A stretch of 64,000 nucleotides of DNA from Bifidobacterium margollesii (lineage in GTDB: Bacteria; Actinomycetota; Actinomycetes; Actinomycetales; Bifidobacteriaceae): assembly GCF_002860355.1 (NCBI RefSeq), contig NZ_NMWU01000005.1, forward strand, positions 113,899 through 177,898. The letters run 5' to 3'. Made by a program: the position numbers and the translations under genes. Positions 17,277 to 26,881 of the stretch are shown piece after piece. Under the pieces are notes generated by a model. That model was not told the DNA's origin and did no database searches. It saw only the letters and a program-made list of their open reading frames with translations. Position 1 is the first letter of the stretch. Every line of letters begins with the position of its first letter.

Positions 17277-20200
17277 TCAGCCGATGAGCTGGTCTTCCGG
17301 CCGGCGCATCAGGTTGGATCGTCCAACGGCCAGACCGCCGGCGAAGAACAGCAGGCCGGTGATCAGCCCGGCGAGCATGTTGGTGCCCGCGGCGCCGGTG
17401 AACGGCAGCTTGTCGATCGGCTTGACGTATTCGTTGGTGAAGATCATCGATTCGCCGACGATATCCTTCGCCGCGGCGTTGCCGGTGTCGCCGGTCGCAC
17501 GGTCGATGGTCGTCGCGGCCTTCAGCGTGTTCGTCGTCGCATCGTCGCTCACCGTGATGGTGACGTGGTACACGGCCTTGGAGTAGTTGAACGTGCCGGT
17601 GTCGCCTCTCGCGTTTTCGGTCACCGTGTAGTACCAGGTGCCGGCCTTGTCGAAGCTGATCGTGCCGAGCGGCGCGGTCTTGCCCTTGTAGTCGGTGGTC
17701 GGCGAGGAGTCGGCGTTCACGGTCACCGTGCAGGCGGTGGCCTTGCCGTCGATGGGCGTGCAGTGCGCGCCGTCGGGCAGCTTGGCGTCGGCGTCCGCAG
17801 CCACGGTGGTGAAGTCGGCACCGGTCTGCTGGACGGTGAAGGCGAATCCGTTGCCGATCGCCTTCGCGCCGACCGAGTCGCCGCTCCACGCCGGAGCCTG
17901 GAACTGCGGGATGATCTTGGTGACCGCGAGGTTGGCTTCCTGCCCGCCGGCCGGCGGGATCGACGCCTGATAGACGTTGGTGAACGTCGGGCCGGAGTCG
18001 CTGAGCGTCTGATCCACCTCGGTGCCGCAGCCGGTGGTCTTGTTATAAGCGGCGAAGCCTTTGACCACCAGCTCGCCATGGGTGGTGCCCGCGTTGGCCG
18101 TCACGACCACGCACACGTCCTTGGGCGTATTGTCGTACGTCCAACCCTTGGCCGTAGTGGTCGAGGTCTCCGCGGCGGTCAGGTGGTAAACGCCTCTTTC
18201 CTTGAACGTGATCTGCGGGAACTTGCCGGTGTGCGAGGCAGACTTGGTGCCGGCGTCCATCGTGAACTTGGCGGTGATGGTCTGGGTCACGTTGGTTGCG
18301 GCCGCGGTGTCGCCGAACTGGATGTCCTTGGTTTCGTCCGCGGCCTTGGTCAGGCTGAAGTCGAAGTCGTCGTCGGTGTCGAGGCCTTTGACGGTTTTGA
18401 CGAACGGCACCTGATACTGCGCGGGCGTGGGCTCCGGCGTGACCGGCGTCTGGTCGGATGTGTTGGTGATGGTGACCATGCCGGGCGCACCGTTGACGCT
18501 GTTGATGACGAAGGTCTCCGGCTTGCCGTCGTTGTCGTCGTCCTGCGTCTGACCGGTTCGCGCCGCGGTGGCGATCGTGGTGGTCCACTTGACGGTGTCG
18601 CCGTTCGGCTGGCGCACCGTTTCGGTGATCTTGTAGGAGTGGCCGACCTCCACGTTGGAGAACTGGCCTGCCCAGTCGTCGCTGGCGTCGTCGGCCGTGG
18701 CCGAACCGTCGGTGAGCGTGATCTTGCCGACGGTCTTGCCGCCGTTGCCGGCATTCGGATCCTGCGTAAGCGTCACGTCGACGGTGGTTCCTTTGGCCGG
18801 GGTTGCGTTGCTGCTACCGGGGAAGCCAGCGCTTCCACCGGCGCTCTTCGCCTTCCACTCTTTCTTGACGGGGATGTCGACGATGCTGGTCGGCTGATCC
18901 GGATTCGGCACCTGCACCTCAATGTATCCGCGGTACAGGGAGTGACCGGCCTGCGCGTTCGCGCCGACGACTCCCTGCTCGGAGCCGACGCCGTCGTCCG
19001 TCCAGTAGACGGGCTTATACCATTTGCCCGGATCCACATCGTCGGCGGTGCTATAGGGGGCACGCTTCTTGAGGTCGGAACCCTTGATCTTCTCCGCGTC
19101 CGACGACATGGCGAAGCCTTCGGCGTTCATCGGCTGAATGTTGTAGGTGCCGTTCCTGCCTTCGGGGGTCTTGTACACGTCGGTGACGGTGAACGCGCCG
19201 TTCTGGATGGTCATGTAGGCCACCTTGCTCATGCCGCCGGCCTGATAGTCCTTGCCGTCGGCGGTGAGTCCGGCGCCGCCGCAGGTGTTGTCGCAGGAGA
19301 ACACGACGCGATCGTGCGCGGAATCGTAGAAGAGGTCGGCCACCGTCATCGCCTTGCCGTAGGTCTTGCCGTCGGCCGCGATCTGCAGGGCTTCACGGGC
19401 GGACTGCGGAAGCTTGATCTCCTGGAGGATGGTGCCGGTACCGTTCTCGTCCAGCTCCATCAGGTACATGTTGCCGGTCTGCTCCAAGCCGGCGAGGAAG
19501 AGGCCGCCGTAGTGGGCGGTGCCGCTCGGCTGGTATGTGTTGCCGTCGATCTGGTACTGGTGGGCGACGAGGTACGAATCGGGCAGGAAGGTGATGCCTT
19601 CGAAGCCGAGGTTCGCGTTCCTGTCCTTCTCGGCGTCGCCAAGCGTGTTCTTGCCGAACCGCACGTCCACACCGTACTTCTGGCTCAACTGATCGTTGAA
19701 CTGGTATTCGTGGACGGCGGTCAGATCCTTGGCCACGTCGGTCGCCGCGCCGGTCTTGTTGTCTCCGGCCTGATCCTTGAGATTCGTCTTCGCGGTTTCG
19801 GCCGAATCAAGGTTGTAGACAAGAATCGAATAGCGGGGCACGTTCTTCGGCTTCTCGCTCTCGCCGTTGCCGTACTCGACCTTTTCCTCGCCGTTGTCTC
19901 GCTCGGCCGCGGCGAAGGCGTACTTCTGACCGTCGGTGGCATTGCGCACCAGCGTGATGCCTTCGGTATCCGGGCCGGACTGATGCGTGCCGTCCGAGGC
20001 GTTGAGCTTGCCGTTGCTGTCGATGCCCGGGTATCGCAACTGCTTGCCGCCGTGGGTCTCGCCGCCCACTTTGAACGTCCAGTCGTCGTTCGGATCCTGC
20101 TGCCAGCCGGGGTTGGCCGCACTGTAATCGCTCTTCGGCACCCACTTGCTGATGGCGCCCGGCCCCTTGAACTCGGTGCTGTCCATCGTCGGGTTCAGAT

Positions 20201-20906
20201 CGTTGTCGATGGCCCACAGGGTGCCGGCGCTGCCGTCCATGCTCGGCTCGTAGGCAAGACCGGAAAGGTTGCCGTCCTTGTGGTCGCCCTTGGTGGAACC
20301 GCCGCCCTGACCGTACTCGTCCACGGCGTCGAGGGCTTCGGTCTCCTTCGGGCCGGGCCATTCCTGAAGCTTGGCTGCAGTGGACGGGATCTCGGTGCCG
20401 CCGCCTTCGGTGCCACCCTGCTGGTTGCCGTTGTCGGTGGGCGAAGGCGCGCCGTTCTTCCATGAGCCGGCGCCCTTGTCGCGATGCCAGGTCTCGCCGT
20501 CGCCGGCCTTCTTCGTCCAAGTGTACGAATCGTTGCTGCCGCTCAGCGTCACGGAGTCGCCTCCGTTGCCGAGACCGTCCGCGTCGAATGTGCGGTATTT
20601 GCCGGGGGCGATGTATCCGCTCAGCGTGGCGGCGGTATTGCCCTTGTCATCCGTGACCTTCCAGCCGCTCAGGTCAACGGTCTGCGAGCCTTTGTTGTAG
20701 ATCTCGATCCAATCGGTCGAGTATCCGCTTGCGCCGCACCCGTTGTCCGCGCACACCTCGCTGAAGACGACATCACTGTCGGCGGCACTCGCCTGATCGG
20801 AGGGGCCCACGGCTCCCAACGCCAATGTGGTGAGGACGCCTACGGCCACACTGGCCGCAAGCAGCTTCCCTCCCCCTCTTTCAACTGCTTTGAAGGCAAC
20901 GCGCAT
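17277..20906 (-). CDS. Large tip-like pilin/adhesin with lamin-tail and phytase-esterase-like domains
   Basis: 1209 residues from ATG 20906 (GAGAGGA upstream; an in-frame start at 20933 has none). Order: signal peptide; lamin-tail-like domain (about 35-150, SEVCADNGCGASGYSTDWIE, WKVTDD, FDADGLGNGGD); a ~480-residue propeller-like section (about 170-640) with NLSGLAYEP, LWAIDND, DTEGITLV and NLGFEGITFLPDSYLVAHQY, as in the 'esterase-like activity of phytase' family; a Cna-B-like domain (about 690-860, VPVKKEW...KWTTT); two streptococcal-type isopeptide pilin domains (about 870-1150); sorting signal LPFTG and anchor helix. It is first of the pilus operon and probably the tip adhesin. Ligand and any enzyme activity are unknown. 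Confidence 0.9.
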   Translation of the reverse strand: MRVAFKAVERGGGKLLAASVAVGVLTTLALGAVGPSDQASAADSDVVFSEVCADNGCGASGYSTDWIEIYNKGSQTVDLSGWKVTDDKGNTAATLSGYIAPGKYRTFDADGLGNGGDSVTLSGSNDSYTWTKKAGDGETWHRDKGAGSWKNGAPSPTDNGNQQGGTEGGGTEIPSTAAKLQEWPGPKETEALDAVDEYGQGGGSTKGDHKDGNLSGLAYEPSMDGSAGTLWAIDNDLNPTMDSTEFKGPGAISKWVPKSDYSAANPGWQQDPNDDWTFKVGGETHGGKQLRYPGIDSNGKLNASDGTHQSGPDTEGITLVRNATDGQKYAFAAAERDNGEEKVEYGNGESEKPKNVPRYSILVYNLDSAETAKTNLKDQAGDNKTGAATDVAKDLTAVHEYQFNDQLSQKYGVDVRFGKNTLGDAEKDRNANLGFEGITFLPDSYLVAHQYQIDGNTYQPSGTAHYGGLFLAGLEQTGNMYLMELDENGTGTILQEIKLPQSAREALQIAADGKTYGKAMTVADLFYDSAHDRVVFSCDNTCGGAGLTADGKDYQAGGMSKVAYMTIQNGAFTVTDVYKTPEGRNGTYNIQPMNAEGFAMSSDAEKIKGSDLKKRAPYSTADDVDPGKWYKPVYWTDDGVGSEQGVVGANAQAGHSLYRGYIEVQVPNPDQPTSIVDIPVKKEWKAKSAGGSAGFPGSSNATPAKGTTVDVTLTQDPNAGNGGKTVGKITLTDGSATADDASDDWAGQFSNVEVGHSYKITETVRQPNGDTVKWTTTIATAARTGQTQDDDNDGKPETFVINSVNGAPGMVTITNTSDQTPVTPEPTPAQYQVPFVKTVKGLDTDDDFDFSLTKAADETKDIQFGDTAAATNVTQTITAKFTMDAGTKSASHTGKFPQITFKERGVYHLTAAETSTTTAKGWTYDNTPKDVCVVVTANAGTTHGELVVKGFAAYNKTTGCGTEVDQTLSDSGPTFTNVYQASIPPAGGQEANLAVTKIIPQFQAPAWSGDSVGAKAIGNGFAFTVQQTGADFTTVAADADAKLPDGAHCTPIDGKATACTVTVNADSSPTTDYKGKTAPLGTISFDKAGTWYYTVTENARGDTGTFNYSKAVYHVTITVSDDATTNTLKAATTIDRATGDTGNAAAKDIVGESMIFTNEYVKPIDKLPFTGAAGTNMLAGLITGLLFFAGGLAVGRSNLMRRPEDQLIG

Positions 20907-21712
20907 AACCGGTCCTCTCGCAAACTCCCACAACCCTTACGGAAGATCACGGTAGGTAGCCGAAACCATCCAAACGCCCACCCAGAAACAACCGGAGATG
21001 AACGCCAGTGAACATTCGACGCTGGTGACGTAACTACCTGTGTGCGCTACTGAACAGTCAATCGGTTGAAGTGCCGATGCTGCCGATTCGCGGTGGCTGA
21101 CGGATATCGTGGACGCCCTACTGGGACAAAGCTCCGGCATCGCGCCGATGGGCCTGTTCACCGAAACGCTACCCAAGCGTCCGATATCACGGAACATACG
21201 GAAGATTCGCAGTATGTTAGCGTTCACAGAACTATAAATCCCCGTGTGTGGGGGGGCTTCCCGGCAAGCGAATTCCCACCGTCCGACCACTCGGCTTCCC
21301 CTTCGAGGGGAAGCTGGCAGCCGAAGGCTGACTGATGAGGTGGTGTAAACGGTCCTGCATTGAATCCGTATTGGTTGGTGTTGTGTTCGGGGCACCTCAT
21401 CCGACCGACTCCGTCGGCCACCTTCCCCTCAAGGGGAAGGCAGGGGACCCGTTGTTTCAGCTGACGTCGACCTCGCAGCGGTCGCCACCTTCCCCGCACG
21501 AGTGGACGGCCTAAGGCCGACCAGCGAGGTATAGCGTCACTTGGACCAGATACCGTCACCCGGTTCACCCATACCATGTGACGCAGTCCCAGAATCGTTG
21601 CAATTTCAACAGTTCTTCAGGCGCGTCACTTGGACCACCTAGCCCGCGTGACGCACCCTAGCCCGCGTGACGCCCGGCCCTATCCGCGTGACGCACCCCG
21701 GCCCGTCACTCG
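20907..21712. repeat. Pilus operon upstream region, F1 repeats and F2 copy c
   Basis: 20907-21240 is likely the pilus promoter and leader region (minus); no clear promoter boxes were assigned. A seven-base G run lies at 21250-21256. F1 copies are at about 21290-21340, 21396-21445 (reversed) and a partial composite at 21477-21520. An F2 unit occupies about 21540-21712: CGGTTCACCC...CATGTGACGC, central GTTGCAATTTCAAC, then GTCACTTGGACCACC and several GCGTGACGC copies up to the permease stop codon. Confidence 0.75.
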
Positions 21713-23185
21713 CTACTTCCGCCCGTGCGCGATCTGGGAGGCGACGAACAGCACGATCAGCCAGATCACGCCGGCGATCACGGCCACCCGGTAGCTCGGC
21801 GAGAAGCACATCAGCACCACCACGAGCGCGAGGAACGCCAGCACCACCCACGGGGTCACCTTGGCGAACGGCAGTTTGAAGTGGATCGCGTCGATCGCCT
21901 GCCGCCCGGAAAGCCCGGCCAGCGCGGAGTCGGACGGGGAATCACCGGCGAAGGCCACGCGGCGGAACTTCATTTCGGTGATCATGATCATCGTCCAGTT
22001 GATGATGCCGGCGATGGTGGCGATCGACATCAGATAGTTGAACGCGAACTCGGGCCATACGAACACCACCACCACGGCGATCGCGGTGATCACGGCGGAG
22101 GTGAGTACGCCGGCCACCGGCACGCCGCGCCTGTCGAGCCTGCCGAGGTAGGCGGGGGCGTTGCCCTGCTTGGCCAGCGAGTAGAGCATGCGGGAGTTGG
22201 CGTACAGGCCGGAGTTGTACACGCTCATCACGGCGGTGAGGCACACGAAGTTCAGGATGCCGGCCGCCGCGTGAATGCCCACGGAGTCGAAGATCTGCAC
22301 GAACGGGCTGGTTTTGCCGTCGATGGTGTTCCACGGCACCACGGCCATGATCACGCCGAGCGCACCGATGTAGAACACGAGGATTCGCCAGATGATGTCG
22401 TTGGTGGCGCGCGGGATCGTACGCCGCGGGTCTTCGGTTTCGCCGGCGGTGATGCCGATGAGCTCGGTGCCGCCGAAACTGAACATCACCACGACCAGGG
22501 CCATGAGCAGACCGGTCCATGAGCCGTCGGAGGCTTGGCTCATCAGCCCGTTGGGGAGGAATCCGCCGCCCACGGTGAACCAGTTGGCGAAGCTCGCGCG
22601 CACGCCGGACGCGGTGGGCAGATTCAGGATCAGCACCGCAAGGCCGCCGACGATCATGGCGATCACGGCCACGATCTTGATGATGGCGAACCAGAATTCG
22701 AATTCGCCGAACTTGCTCACGCCCATCAGATTGCCGGCGCAGATCACCACGAGGAACACCGCGGCGGAAACCCAGGTGGGGATGTTCGGGAACCAGTAGT
22801 TGACGAAGCTGCCCACCACGGCGAGCTCCACCATCGAGACGAGGATGTAGTTGAACCAGTAGTTCCAGCCGCTGATGAAGCCGGCCCGCTTCGACCAGTA
22901 GCGGGTGGCGTAGTAGCTGAACGCGCCGGCCTTCGGGTCCTCCACCGACATTTCGCTCAGCGCGCGCACGATCATGAAGATCGCCAGACCGCCCACCACG
23001 TAGGCCAGCAGAATCGACGGGCCGGCGAGCGCGATGGATTCGCTGGAACCGTAGAACAGGCCGGTGCCGATGGCCCCGCCCAGTGCGATCAGCTGGATAT
23101 GACGGTTCTTCAGTTGCTTGCGCAGCGTTGCGGGTACCGGCACATCGTCGGTTTCGCGCGGTTTCGCGGAGGTGTTTTCAGCCAT
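21713..23185 (-). CDS. Amino-acid permease, APC superfamily (AAT type)
   Basis: 490 residues from ATG 23185, preceded by GAAGGAAG; the longer in-frame extension is upstream non-coding sequence. Twelve predicted helices. The family signature begins at HIQLIALGGAIGTGLFYGS (helix 1) with the conserved GTGL loop, then GAFSYYATRYWSKRAGFISGWNYWFNY and FGGTELIGITAGETEDP in helix 6. It resembles GABA, D-Ser/D-Ala and aromatic permeases of the AAT family, which are proton symporters. Substrate is not predictable from this alone. It is divergent from the MarR gene across a 244-base gap, so shared control is possible. Confidence 0.9.
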   Translation of the reverse strand: MAENTSAKPRETDDVPVPATLRKQLKNRHIQLIALGGAIGTGLFYGSSESIALAGPSILLAYVVGGLAIFMIVRALSEMSVEDPKAGAFSYYATRYWSKRAGFISGWNYWFNYILVSMVELAVVGSFVNYWFPNIPTWVSAAVFLVVICAGNLMGVSKFGEFEFWFAIIKIVAVIAMIVGGLAVLILNLPTASGVRASFANWFTVGGGFLPNGLMSQASDGSWTGLLMALVVVMFSFGGTELIGITAGETEDPRRTIPRATNDIIWRILVFYIGALGVIMAVVPWNTIDGKTSPFVQIFDSVGIHAAAGILNFVCLTAVMSVYNSGLYANSRMLYSLAKQGNAPAYLGRLDRRGVPVAGVLTSAVITAIAVVVVFVWPEFAFNYLMSIATIAGIINWTMIMITEMKFRRVAFAGDSPSDSALAGLSGRQAIDAIHFKLPFAKVTPWVVLAFLALVVVLMCFSPSYRVAVIAGVIWLIVLFVASQIAHGRK

Positions 23186-23350
23186 GCTGACTTCCTTCTT
23201 CGTCCTTGCTCTTCTTCGTTCTCTGGTTTGTTTGGGTTTCGACCGGCTTTGCTTCGGTTCCGCCCAACCGAATACGAGCGTAGCCGCAAGACCGGTCCAT
23301 TGCCGGCATTCACCATCGTTCGGTGGCCGGCCCTCCGCAATCGCCAATAT

Positions 23351-23379
23351 TTGACAGTATGAACTATTGGTAGTAGAAA
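23351..23379 (+). promoter_or_regulatory. Putative promoter of the MarR gene
   Basis: TTGACA at 23351-23356 and TAGAAA at 23374-23379, separated by 17 bases, lie about 50 bases before the MarR start. The -35 is perfect; the -10 is weak. The spacer contains ACTATTGGTAGT, an imperfect dyad that could be an operator. Inferred by eye. Confidence 0.45.
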
Positions 23380-23429
23380 TTATTTGCGGGGCCGATGGGT
23401 ATCGCCACCGTTCCCGGAAAGGAGCCGTC

Positions 23430-23894
23430 ATGACGTTTGCGGAGGACGCCACCGATGAGATGTTCGCCATGGCGATGAACAGCCACGGCAAGACCTTCGA
23501 GAAGGTGAACCGCGGTTCACGCGGCGAGCACCCGGCATTGCACATGCTGGCCATGTCCGGCGAACCGCTGACGCCGGGACGGATCTCGGACGCCTTGGGT
23601 GTGAGTCCCGGCCGGGTTTCCGCGATTCTGGATCGTCTGGAAAAGAAGGGGCTGGTGGTGAGGGAAACCGATCCATCCAACCGTCGCAATGTGCTGGTGA
23701 CGATCACCGACGACGGACGCGAACAGGAACGTCGGCTGTTCGAGGAGATCCGCAGCCGATTCATCCATGTCTTCGAACATATGGGAGAGGAGCATACGCG
23801 TCAGTTCATCGAACGATGCAAGGAGTTCGGCATGTACATGAGGGACGAAGGTCTTCCCGCACCGCCGGTCGGACCGCCCTGCAAGACGCCGTAG
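23430..23894 (+). CDS. MarR-family transcriptional regulator
   Basis: 154 residues from ATG 23430, which follows GGAAAGGAG. The winged helix is clear: PGRISDALGVSPGRVSAILD (recognition helix), then LEKKGLVVRETDPSNRRNVLVTITDDG (wing). Long N- and C-terminal helices would form the dimer. MarR proteins usually repress nearby efflux or permease genes and release DNA on binding small aromatic or cationic compounds. It lies 640 bases upstream of two ABC exporter half-genes in the same direction and divergent from an amino-acid permease. Control of the exporter is the likeliest role, inferred from context. Confidence 0.9.
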   Translation: MTFAEDATDEMFAMAMNSHGKTFEKVNRGSRGEHPALHMLAMSGEPLTPGRISDALGVSPGRVSAILDRLEKKGLVVRETDPSNRRNVLVTITDDGREQERRLFEEIRSRFIHVFEHMGEEHTRQFIERCKEFGMYMRDEGLPAPPVGPPCKTP

Positions 23895-24536
23895 CCGACC
23901 CCCGCTCCCGCCAGCGGGAGCTGTCAGGCGCGGCCTGGCTGAGGGTGGCCCCGCGCCCAGCCGCACTCAGCCGCACTCGCCCGACCAGCCGTACTCGCCT
24001 GACCACCCCCAGTCTGACCACACTAGCCTGACCACACTAACCTGACCACACTAGCCTGACCACACTAGCCTGACCACACTAGCCTGACCACACTAGCCTG
24101 ACCACCCCCAGTCTGACTACACTAGCCTGACCACACTAGCCTGACCACCCCCAGTCTGCCTGCGGCAGCCAGCCCCCGCCAGCGGGGGCAAGTCCTTCGA
24201 GAAACCGCACGAGCCCGACACCGAGCGAGCCAGACCCCGCCAGCGGGGGCACAGGGACGCACCCCGGATTCCCGTACACAAATATCACCATGCCCAATAC
24301 CGATACGACCGATATTTAGGCATAACCGATATTGAACACCATTCATGATGAGCGGTGCAAACAATTGCAGACAACAGACAACAACCAACAACCAGACAAA
24401 CAACAAACGATCAAACAATTATGAACGACCATTCATTACGAGCAATCACCGATACCCGTTGGTCAATAGATAACCGTTAACCAAGAAAACCATTAGTCAA
24501 TATCAGTGCGAATCAATACGCGTAAGGGGAATATCC
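23895..24536. repeat. Gap before the exporter: Pro-codon-like hairpins and 14-base tandem array
   Basis: A hairpin CTCCCGCCAGCGGGAG with a following GGCGCGGCC dyad (23904-23946) resembles an F1 variant. About 23998-24150 holds about eleven tandem copies of CCTGACCACACTAG, with a CCTGACCACCCCCAGT variant interspersed. Hairpins CTGCCTGCGGCAG and CCCCCGCCAGCGGGGG follow (24160-24255). 24283-24536 is AT-rich leader with two copies of ACCATTCATnAnGAG (about 24341 and 24428). The exporter promoter should lie here. No gene seen. Confidence 0.75.
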
Positions 24537-26393
24537 ATGATTCGAATAGCTAAATACATTACCAAAGCCGAATGGGGGCAACTGTTCGTCGGCCTGCTGC
24601 TCATCATCGCGCAGATCTGGTTCAATCTGGAGCTGCCGGACTACATGGCCGACATCACCCGTCTGGTCGAAACCCCCGGCAGCGAGATGCACGACGTCTG
24701 GGTGGCCGGCGGCAAGATGCTCGCCGTCTCCCTCGGCGCCGTGATCTGCATGTCGCTCACCGGTCTGATCACCGCCCGCGTGGGCGCCTCGTTCAGCCAG
24801 CGGCTACGCTCCCTGGAATTCGCCCGCGTGGAGTCCTTCGGGCCGGCGGAGATGAACCGATTCTCCACCGCCAGCCTGATCACCCGATCCACCAACGACA
24901 TCACACAGATTCAGATGTTCATGACGATGGGCCTGATGCTGCTCCTGCAGTCGCCGATCATGGCCGTGTGGGCGGTGTTCAAGATCGCCGGCAAGGGCTT
25001 CGAATGGACGGTGGCGACCGGCGTGGCCGTGGTGATCCTGCTGGCGGCCGTGGCGGTGCTGATGGCGATGGTCATGCCGAAGTTCAAGGCCATGCAGGCC
25101 CTCACCGACAACATCAACCGCGTGGCCCGCGAGAACCTGACCGGCCTGCGTGTGGTGCGCGCCTACAACGCCGAACGGTATCAGGAACGCAAGTTCGACC
25201 ATGCGAACGACGAACTCACCGGCACGCAGCTGTTCACCAACCGTGCGATGAGCGTGATGATGCCGCTGATGAACACGGTGATGAACGGTCTGATGCTCGC
25301 CGTGTACTGGATCGGCGCGTATCTGATCAATGCGGCCGGGCTGATGGACAAGCTCACGCTGTTCTCGAACATGGTGGTGTTCTCCAGCTACTCGGTGCAG
25401 GTGATCATGAGCTTCCTGATGATGAGCATGGTGTTCGTGCTGTGGCCGCGAGCCGACGTTTCCGCCAAGCGCATTCTCGAAGTGCTCGACACCAAGCCAA
25501 CCGTGACCGACGGCGAGCGCGCCGAGGGAGACCGCGACGAAGCCGGCAACGAGCTGCGCGGCGAGGTGGAGTTCCGCGACGTGAGCTTCACCTACCCGGA
25601 TTCGCGCGAGCCGATGCTCGAACATGTGAGCTTCAAGGCCGAACGCGGGCAGACCGTGGCGTTCATCGGATCGACCGGTTCCGGCAAGTCGACGCTGGTG
25701 AATCTGGTGCCGCGGTTCTACGACGCCACCGAAGGCCAGGTGCTGGTGGATGGCGTGGACGTGCGCGACTATACGCTCACCTCCCTGCGCGACCGAATCG
25801 GCTACGTGCCGCAGCGGTCCGTGATGTTCAAGGGCACGGTGGCGAGCAACGTGGCGTACGGCGACAAGACCGCCGTTACCGATTCCGGTAATGAAAGCAC
25901 CCTCAAAACCGGTAATGCCGTTACCGATTCCGGTGTCGTTGATGCTGCCGACATCAGTAAACCCGACGAAGCCGGCGTGAAGGCCGCCTGCGATGTGGCG
26001 CAGGCCACCGAGTTCGTGGAGAAGATGCCGCGCGGCATCGACTCGGACATCGCGCAGGGAGGTTCGAATGTTTCCGGCGGGCAGAAGCAGCGGCTTTCCA
26101 TCGCCCGCGCGGTATGGCGGCATCCGGAGATCCTGGTGTTCGACGACTCGTTCTCGGCACTCGATTTCCGTACCGACCGCGAGGTGAGGGATGCGCTGGC
26201 CCGCGAATGCGCGGATTCCACGAAGCTGATCGTGGCGCAGCGCATCGGCACGATCATGAACGCCGATCAGATCATCGTGCTCGACGACGGCCGCGTGGTC
26301 GGTCACGGCACCCACCGCGAGCTGCTGGAGACCTGTGATGTCTACCGCCAGATAGCCGAAAGCCAGCTCAGCGAATCCGAACTCGCCGCGTAG
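24537..26393 (+). CDS. ABC exporter half-transporter, subunit with degenerate catalytic site
   Basis: 618 residues: six-helix exporter domain (about 15-310) and C-terminal ATPase. Walker A GSTGSGKST and signature VSGGQ are present. The Walker B reads ILVFDDSFSALD, with Asp where the catalytic Glu normally sits, as in the non-canonical half of heterodimeric exporters (BmrC/PatA/LmrC type). Between the Q-loop and the signature is a ~35-residue insertion with a duplicated AVTDSG motif (about residues 443-480). The start follows AAGGGGA. The partner gene follows after 488 bases of repeats. Multidrug or peptide export is the usual role; substrate unknown. Confidence 0.9.
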   Translation: MIRIAKYITKAEWGQLFVGLLLIIAQIWFNLELPDYMADITRLVETPGSEMHDVWVAGGKMLAVSLGAVICMSLTGLITARVGASFSQRLRSLEFARVESFGPAEMNRFSTASLITRSTNDITQIQMFMTMGLMLLLQSPIMAVWAVFKIAGKGFEWTVATGVAVVILLAAVAVLMAMVMPKFKAMQALTDNINRVARENLTGLRVVRAYNAERYQERKFDHANDELTGTQLFTNRAMSVMMPLMNTVMNGLMLAVYWIGAYLINAAGLMDKLTLFSNMVVFSSYSVQVIMSFLMMSMVFVLWPRADVSAKRILEVLDTKPTVTDGERAEGDRDEAGNELRGEVEFRDVSFTYPDSREPMLEHVSFKAERGQTVAFIGSTGSGKSTLVNLVPRFYDATEGQVLVDGVDVRDYTLTSLRDRIGYVPQRSVMFKGTVASNVAYGDKTAVTDSGNESTLKTGNAVTDSGVVDAADISKPDEAGVKAACDVAQATEFVEKMPRGIDSDIAQGGSNVSGGQKQRLSIARAVWRHPEILVFDDSFSALDFRTDREVRDALARECADSTKLIVAQRIGTIMNADQIIVLDDGRVVGHGTHRELLETCDVYRQIAESQLSESELAA

Positions 26394-26881
26394 AGAAACT
26401 TCGCTCCCCCTCATCCGACCGACTGCGTCGGCCACCTTCCCCCAAGGGGGAAGGCAGAGAACCCACCACGGCAGGGTCGGGCTTTGCCACCTTCCCTTTG
26501 AGAGGAAGGCAGAGAACCAAGGCCATCGCCTTCCCCTTGAGGGGAAGGTGGCCGGTTTCACCGGCCGGATGAGGTGACGAACGACGCACCATTCGGGGAC
26601 TCCCGCCAGCCAACCACCCCCGGTCAGAACCAGTCTGACCACCCCCGGTCAGAACCCGGTCAGAACCAGTCTGACCACCCCCAGTCAGAACCCGGTCAGA
26701 ACCAGTCTGACCACCCCCAGACTGCCTACGGCAGCCAGCCCCCGCCAGCCAACCACCCACAGTCAGAACCAGTCTGACCACCCCCAGTCAGAACCCGGCC
26801 AGACCCCAGTCTGACCACCCCCAGACTGCCTACGGCAGCCAGCCCCCGCCAGCGGGGGCACGTACGAAAGGACTTTGAATC
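26394..26881. repeat. Gap between exporter halves: F1 repeats and CTGACC tandem array
   Basis: Reversed F1 and fragments at about 26405-26500 and a standard F1 at about 26527-26580. About 26600-26860 is built from GGTCAGAACCAGTCTGACC dyads and CACCCCCAGTC units. It ends with CTGCCTACGGCAG and CCCCCGCCAGCGGGGG hairpins, the same modules found before the first exporter gene. AAAGGA before ATG 26882 is the ribosome-binding site. Confidence 0.8.

Noticed and set aside
17271-20465. 1064-residue open frame opposite the large pilin
   Set aside because: Valine/glycine/arginine-rich shadow frame; the minus-strand pilin has signal peptide, LPFTG and recognised domains.
21250-21256. G7 run as a pilus phase-variation tract
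   Set aside because: It is short and about 345 bases before the pilin start, outside any reading frame; too weak to claim.
20937-21395. Possible small gene upstream of the pilus operon
   Set aside because: The frame is made partly of F1 sequence and lacks a ribosome-binding site; treated as leader DNA.
23998-24150. Possible CRISPR array
   Set aside because: The 14-base units are directly contiguous with no unique spacers and no cas genes nearby; it is a simple tandem repeat.
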